Of a stretch of DNA of 64,000 nt, positions 60,666 to 64,000 are shown one piece after another. A model generated the notes under the pieces. It saw only the letters and a program-made list of their open reading frames with translations, was not told the DNA's origin and did not search any database. Position 1 is the stretch's first letter, and each line of letters opens with the position of its first letter. The stretch covers positions 228,458 through 292,457 of the forward strand of contig NZ_FQXV01000004.1 in NCBI RefSeq assembly GCF_900130065.1, given 5' to 3'. Origin of the DNA: Sporobacter termitidis DSM 10068. GTDB lineage: Bacteria > Bacillota > Clostridia > Oscillospirales > Oscillospiraceae. The position numbers and the translations under genes were made by a program.

Positions 60666-60971
60666 ATGATTATACGGCAGCTGAAGCAGGAGCAATATGA
60701 ATGTTTTCACAACTATTTGAGGCACAACGCCCATGCCGAGCCTTTGGATGCGAGCTACACTATGTGCGTGACCGTCAACGACAGGGAATACGCCGTAAAG
60801 CTTCAGCCGGAGAGACATTGCAAGATGGCGGTTTTACAGGCGTTCCGAATCGATCGCGGCGAGGCGGGCCCGCATTTCGAGCTGATAACGCAGGGCAATC
60901 TGCTGTCCTCGTTTCTTGAAATTCTCATCGATCAGGGGGCGGACCAGCCGTTGGGTACCGTTGGCCTATAG
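60666..60971 (+). CDS. Protein of unknown function (101 aa)
   Basis: Starts at the ATG at 60666 after AAAGGAAAG. MIIRQLKQEQYECFHNYLRH then KLQPERHCKMAVLQAFRID and LLSSFLEILIDQGAD. Soluble, mixed alpha/beta appearance, no motif I recognise. It lies behind the small RNA promoter, on the opposite strand. Its base composition is closer to the core genome than to the AT-rich patch. Confidence 0.55.
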   Translation: MIIRQLKQEQYECFHNYLRHNAHAEPLDASYTMCVTVNDREYAVKLQPERHCKMAVLQAFRIDRGEAGPHFELITQGNLLSSFLEILIDQGADQPLGTVGL

Positions 60972-60989
60972 GCAAAGGTATATAAATCA

Positions 60990-61025
60990 AGGTGCCGCAG
61001 AGGGAGAATCTGCGGCACCTTGTAT
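60990..61025 (+). terminator. Hairpin between convergent genes
   Basis: AAGGTGCCGCAGA...TCTGCGGCACCTT (about 60990-61022) with loop GGGAGAA, between the 101-aa gene and the MFS gene. The final Ts are few on the + strand. Confidence 0.65.
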
Positions 61026-61059
61026 AGGGAGAAAAGCGGTAGGGGAGGTAGGCAGCAAT

Positions 61060-62409
61060 TTATTCCGTAAAGATGCACTCGCCGGTTTCTTTGCCCAGGA
61101 GGGCGACCCAAATACCGTAAAATACGCATACAGCGGCAACGAAGGGGAAGACGTTCGGCGCCCCGTAGCTTTGTACGATCATGCCGATGATGGTCGGGCC
61201 TAAAAAGGCGCCCGTTCGGCCGAAGATTGAGCCATAGCTTAAGGCGGTCCCGCGGATGCGGGTGGGATATAATTCCGGCGTATAGACGTTGTTGGTCATG
61301 GCCGAACCGTAGACAAAACAATTATATAGGATGCCTAATACGATCATCAGGCCCAGATTGCCCGACTTGCCGTAACAGAAGGCAAAGACCCCGATAATGA
61401 TCGGCATGACCACCGTTGTCCACTTGCGGCCCAATCTCTTCAGCAGGAACTGGACGACCGGTATCCCCAGCAAACCGCCCAAATACATGACGGACGTATA
61501 CCCGATCGACTTGATAATCGTAAATCCTTTCGCGACCATCAGGGAGCTGAACCAGGTTGAAAGGCCGATAGAGACAAACATGGCGGCCGGCCACCAAAGC
61601 GTTACCATTATTGTGCTTCTGACATATTTCTTGCTGAAAAGCTCGACAAGCGGGATTTTCGTCCTGTTGGCAGCGGGCTTTTCTTCTTCGCTCAATACCT
61701 GAATGGGCGGCAGCTCTTTACCGGTCGCCTTTGCGACCCTGCTCTCTATTTTTGTTATAACGGCGTCGGCTTCCTCAAAGCGCCCTCTGCTTTCCAGCCA
61801 CAAGGCAGATTCGGGCAAATATTTTATCAGGATGAAAACCGTCAGAGACAATATCGACTCGATGACGGCAACGCCGCGCCAGCCTATCGAAGGTATCAGG
61901 AAATAACTCAGCAAACCGGCGGCAGCCAAGCCGAGCGGTGTGCAGGACATAAAAACCGTTATATAAGCCGCGCGTTTTTTTGCGGGGATGCTCTCGCTCA
62001 GTAATGTGGTGGCGGCTGGAATCTGAGCGCCCAGGCCGAGTCCGATACCGATACGGGCAATGATCAAAACCGTCAGCGATCCGGCGGCTGCCATTATGAC
62101 CCCGAAAATTCCCCAGACAAACATGGAGACAACGATAATTTTCTTGCGGCCGATCCTGTCACAGAAAATTAACGCGATGATGGCGCCGGCTATGACGCCC
62201 AGGCTGCTGACCGAGCCCAACAGGCCCGACTGCGCGGAATTTAAACCGAACTCCTTTGTGAAGTATGGAAGAAAATAGCCGATTGCCCCATTATCCACCG
62301 ATTCAAGGAAATATGTGCCGACGATCATGAAACCAAGAAAGATGAAGTAGGATGAAGACGGCAGTCTTTCAAGCCGCCAGGCTACTTTAGTTCGGGAACT
62401 CGTGTTCAT
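61060..62409 (-). CDS. MFS transporter, sugar-porter/aromatic-acid-symporter type
   Basis: 449 aa with 12 hydrophobic segments and a central loop of about 60 residues. FCDRIGRKKIIVVSMFVWG (motif A), LPESALWLESRGRFEEADAV (after helix 6, as in sugar porters) and ELYPTRIRGTALSYGSIFGR are the family motifs. AGGAGG lies 5 bp before the ATG. It is 184 bp downstream of the third UroD-like gene on the same strand, so it may import that enzyme's substrate, perhaps an aromatic or methylated acid. Confidence 0.88.
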   Translation of the reverse strand: MNTSSRTKVAWRLERLPSSSYFIFLGFMIVGTYFLESVDNGAIGYFLPYFTKEFGLNSAQSGLLGSVSSLGVIAGAIIALIFCDRIGRKKIIVVSMFVWGIFGVIMAAAGSLTVLIIARIGIGLGLGAQIPAATTLLSESIPAKKRAAYITVFMSCTPLGLAAAGLLSYFLIPSIGWRGVAVIESILSLTVFILIKYLPESALWLESRGRFEEADAVITKIESRVAKATGKELPPIQVLSEEEKPAANRTKIPLVELFSKKYVRSTIMVTLWWPAAMFVSIGLSTWFSSLMVAKGFTIIKSIGYTSVMYLGGLLGIPVVQFLLKRLGRKWTTVVMPIIIGVFAFCYGKSGNLGLMIVLGILYNCFVYGSAMTNNVYTPELYPTRIRGTALSYGSIFGRTGAFLGPTIIGMIVQSYGAPNVFPFVAAVCVFYGIWVALLGKETGECIFTE

Positions 62410-62593
62410 TTTTTCCTCCTCATAGTAGTATTTCAGGAAAACGACGCGGTTTTATGAATCTCTTCAATAACTCCCATCTCACGTCCTTCAACTTAAACTG
62501 ATAGCCGGAACGAATTCCGCGAACGGACCACCTCGATTCTTACACAAATTTCCGGGGTATTGCTTCGAGCACTGTGCAAAGCATCATGTCGGG

Positions 62594-63568
62594 CTACTTG
62601 TTCTGATAAAGTATTTTCCGGCATGCATTGATTTCGTCATGAATGATCGGAAGCCACTTATCATTGAAAATCATAATATTAGGTAGATAGCATCCGCCTT
62701 CCGCCATTTTCATTATTTCTTCCCTGATGCCCTGTCGCAGAATGTCCTCCGTCAGTTTCCCGACGCTGTCCAAAACCTCGTATTTCTGCATGTCTATGTA
62801 AACGTCGTAAACAACCTTGCCCGCTGTGATTTTTTTCATTTTCGGAATATCGTTAATCGGCATGATCTGAAGGGCGTCCACGCCGATTTCGCACATATCC
62901 GGAATAATATCCTCAATAAAACCACAGCAATGGAACTCAAAAATCAATCCATTTTCATGGGCGCAATCAATAATTTTTCGCAGCCTTTCTTTAAACAGCT
63001 CCCTCCATAAGCCGGGGGAAAAGAACATCGCCCGCTGCGTGCCGTAATCGTCGTGAAAGGCAAGGATATCCGGCCTGTAGTATTTCGCGATTTTTTCAAT
63101 GAGCCTGCATTTATACTCGACCATTGCACTCAGAAACCTGCCGACCTCTTCGGGTTCTGTCAACAAGGCCATTAAGGAATTTTCAAAACCCAGTAATGCG
63201 TGCATTCTTTCAAACGGGCCGTTATGGTTTACGAAATAGAAGAGATTGTTTTCCCGGTCGAATTTATCAAGACGGTCGATTTTTGGGGCATCCGCCCAGT
63301 TCCATGAATCAAGATCGGGGAAATGCACTGCTGTTTCCCAATCGCATATATCTTCGAGCAGGGGATGCGAATCCGGTACAGGCGCGGGGTCGCCTTCCAG
63401 CCAAAGCCAGTTAACACCGAACCAGTCTTTTCCCGCTCTATTGTTGAGCGGCCTTTCGCGTATCCCATTGATTGGCGATATGGCTTGAATACCGATGCCG
63501 AATTGAGGCAGGTACTCCGGCATTTCGTGTTTGTATAGCTTCAGCATGTTTTCTTTCGGACTGATCAT
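62594..63568 (-). CDS. UroD-superfamily methyltransferase-like protein
   Basis: 324 aa. EFHCCGFIEDI gives H213 and C214/C215, and C293 in EGGCYLP completes an H-x-C-xn-C-like zinc set as in MtaA. WLWLEGDPAPVPDSHPLLED, CDWETAVHFPDLDSWNW are shared in outline with the gene at 33294. A methyl-transfer role is inferred. AGGGGAAG precedes the ATG by 9 bp. Probably co-transcribed with the MFS carrier. Confidence 0.75.
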   Translation of the reverse strand: MISPKENMLKLYKHEMPEYLPQFGIGIQAISPINGIRERPLNNRAGKDWFGVNWLWLEGDPAPVPDSHPLLEDICDWETAVHFPDLDSWNWADAPKIDRLDKFDRENNLFYFVNHNGPFERMHALLGFENSLMALLTEPEEVGRFLSAMVEYKCRLIEKIAKYYRPDILAFHDDYGTQRAMFFSPGLWRELFKERLRKIIDCAHENGLIFEFHCCGFIEDIIPDMCEIGVDALQIMPINDIPKMKKITAGKVVYDVYIDMQKYEVLDSVGKLTEDILRQGIREEIMKMAEGGCYLPNIMIFNDKWLPIIHDEINACRKILYQNK

Positions 63569-63678
63569 ATTCCAAGCTTCCCCTCATTTTCGGTTTGCTT
63601 TTTCATAAAAATTTAAAAATAAAACGGACAAATATCCGGCTGCTGAGTGTCACCGGTCTTTGTGAAATTATATTATTT

Positions 63679-63706
63679 ATTATAAAATCAATTTTAAAAT
63701 AGTCAA
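63679..63706 (-). promoter_or_regulatory. Promoter of the UroD/MFS pair
   Basis: Reverse strand TTGACT (63701-63706), 16 bp, TATAAT (63679-63684), about 110 bp upstream of the start. Confidence 0.65.
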
Positions 63707-63966
63707 TCCAGTTATAGATTTTCATAGTAAAAAACAAAATTAAGGATATTTTATAGTTGATAGTGCATATAGACAAAGCGATAATAGCTGATATTCAAGT
63801 GTGGAATCCGACATTTTGACATATGCCTATTTTAACGGAGCACTGTTTCGAAAATTGATTATAACAATAATTTTCAAAATATAATCAAAAATCTGAATTT
63901 TGACAGTGTAGGATTGTCAAACATATTGGACAGTCAAGTAGACAAGAACTCAAGCGGAGATTTGTA
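63707..63966. other. AT-rich gap at the right edge
   Basis: No gene seen; contains several poly-A/T tracts and a repeated TTTTGACA-like step at 63816 and 63898. Confidence 0.5.
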
Positions 63967-64000
63967 ATGAAGCGGGCGCATGGGGATAGAATTAGAGCGA
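63967..64000 (+). CDS. Possible start of a gene running out of the window
   Basis: ATG at 63967 with GGAG seven bases upstream (63957-63960); only MKRAHGDRIRA is visible, too short to classify. Confidence 0.3.
   Translation, partial: MKRAHGDRIRA

Overview
The window reads as a chromosome segment of a spore-forming, moderately high-GC member of the Clostridia, most likely the Oscillospirales/Ruminococcaceae side. The evidence is a GerA-type germinant receptor operon, spoIIID, spoIIR, AddAB instead of RecBCD, the PyrK/PyrD class 1B pair, DUF421 and DUF378 proteins and Shine-Dalgarno-rich starts with many TTG codons. No species can be named from sequence alone. There is no CRISPR array, rRNA operon or intact insertion sequence.

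Layout. 1-4590: end of a ger operon (AA fragment, AC, two AB-type permeases, a two-helix membrane peptide), a small unknown gene and an unusually long FtsA-like ATPase. 6800-15870: a TetR repressor divergent from an operon of two single-domain cupins, a complete Opp/Dpp ABC importer with its binding lipoprotein, and a double-domain cupin. All four cupin domains carry the same C-terminal C-x-x-C-x-x-C tail. 16000-18100: a DUF421 protein, two tRNA-Ser genes and a membrane protein. 18000-24740: a reverse-strand purine operon (purE-C-M-N-O, stand-alone AICAR transformylase, purD) with the archaeal-type PurO route. 24780-29550: pyrK-pyrD, a phosphatase/GNAT fusion and a YgiQ radical-SAM protein. 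29590-34400: two UroD-superfamily methyltransferase-like genes flanking a BlaI/BlaR1-like pair with a very symmetric operator. 34570-39600: spoIIID, a YhfW-like FAD/Rieske oxidoreductase, an MFS carrier, an acyltransferase and a DUF378 protein. 39700-46900: an AsnC regulator/aminotransferase/apgM/ispE cluster, spoIIR, an ABC-F ATPase and a flavodoxin-like protein. 47000-58600: a polysaccharide deacetylase, addB-addA, rpmE, a flavin reductase, hflX and a YigZ protein. 58680-61000: a tRNA-Pro with a partly duplicated 3' end, then a visibly AT-rich accessory patch with secreted proteins, a ribbon-helix-helix protein and a candidate small RNA. 61000-64000: an MFS carrier downstream of a third UroD-like gene.

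How things fit. The purine and pyrimidine genes are divergent from a shared control region at 24532-24845. The cupin/Opp operon looks like a self-contained uptake-and-use module under a TetR repressor. UroD-like genes occur three times, one with a MtaA-like zinc motif and one paired with an MFS carrier, which fits one-carbon (methyl) metabolism; no corrinoid protein gene is in the window. Several families of short palindromic repeats are scattered between genes.

Most interesting candidates: the cupin/Opp/CxxCxxC module; a BlaR1-type metalloprotease that ends in an FtsX-like extracellular domain behind a double operator; a compact reverse-strand transcript at 60510-60593 with near-perfect promoter and terminator, facing a ribbon-helix-helix gene; and the tRNA-Pro-adjacent AT-rich patch.
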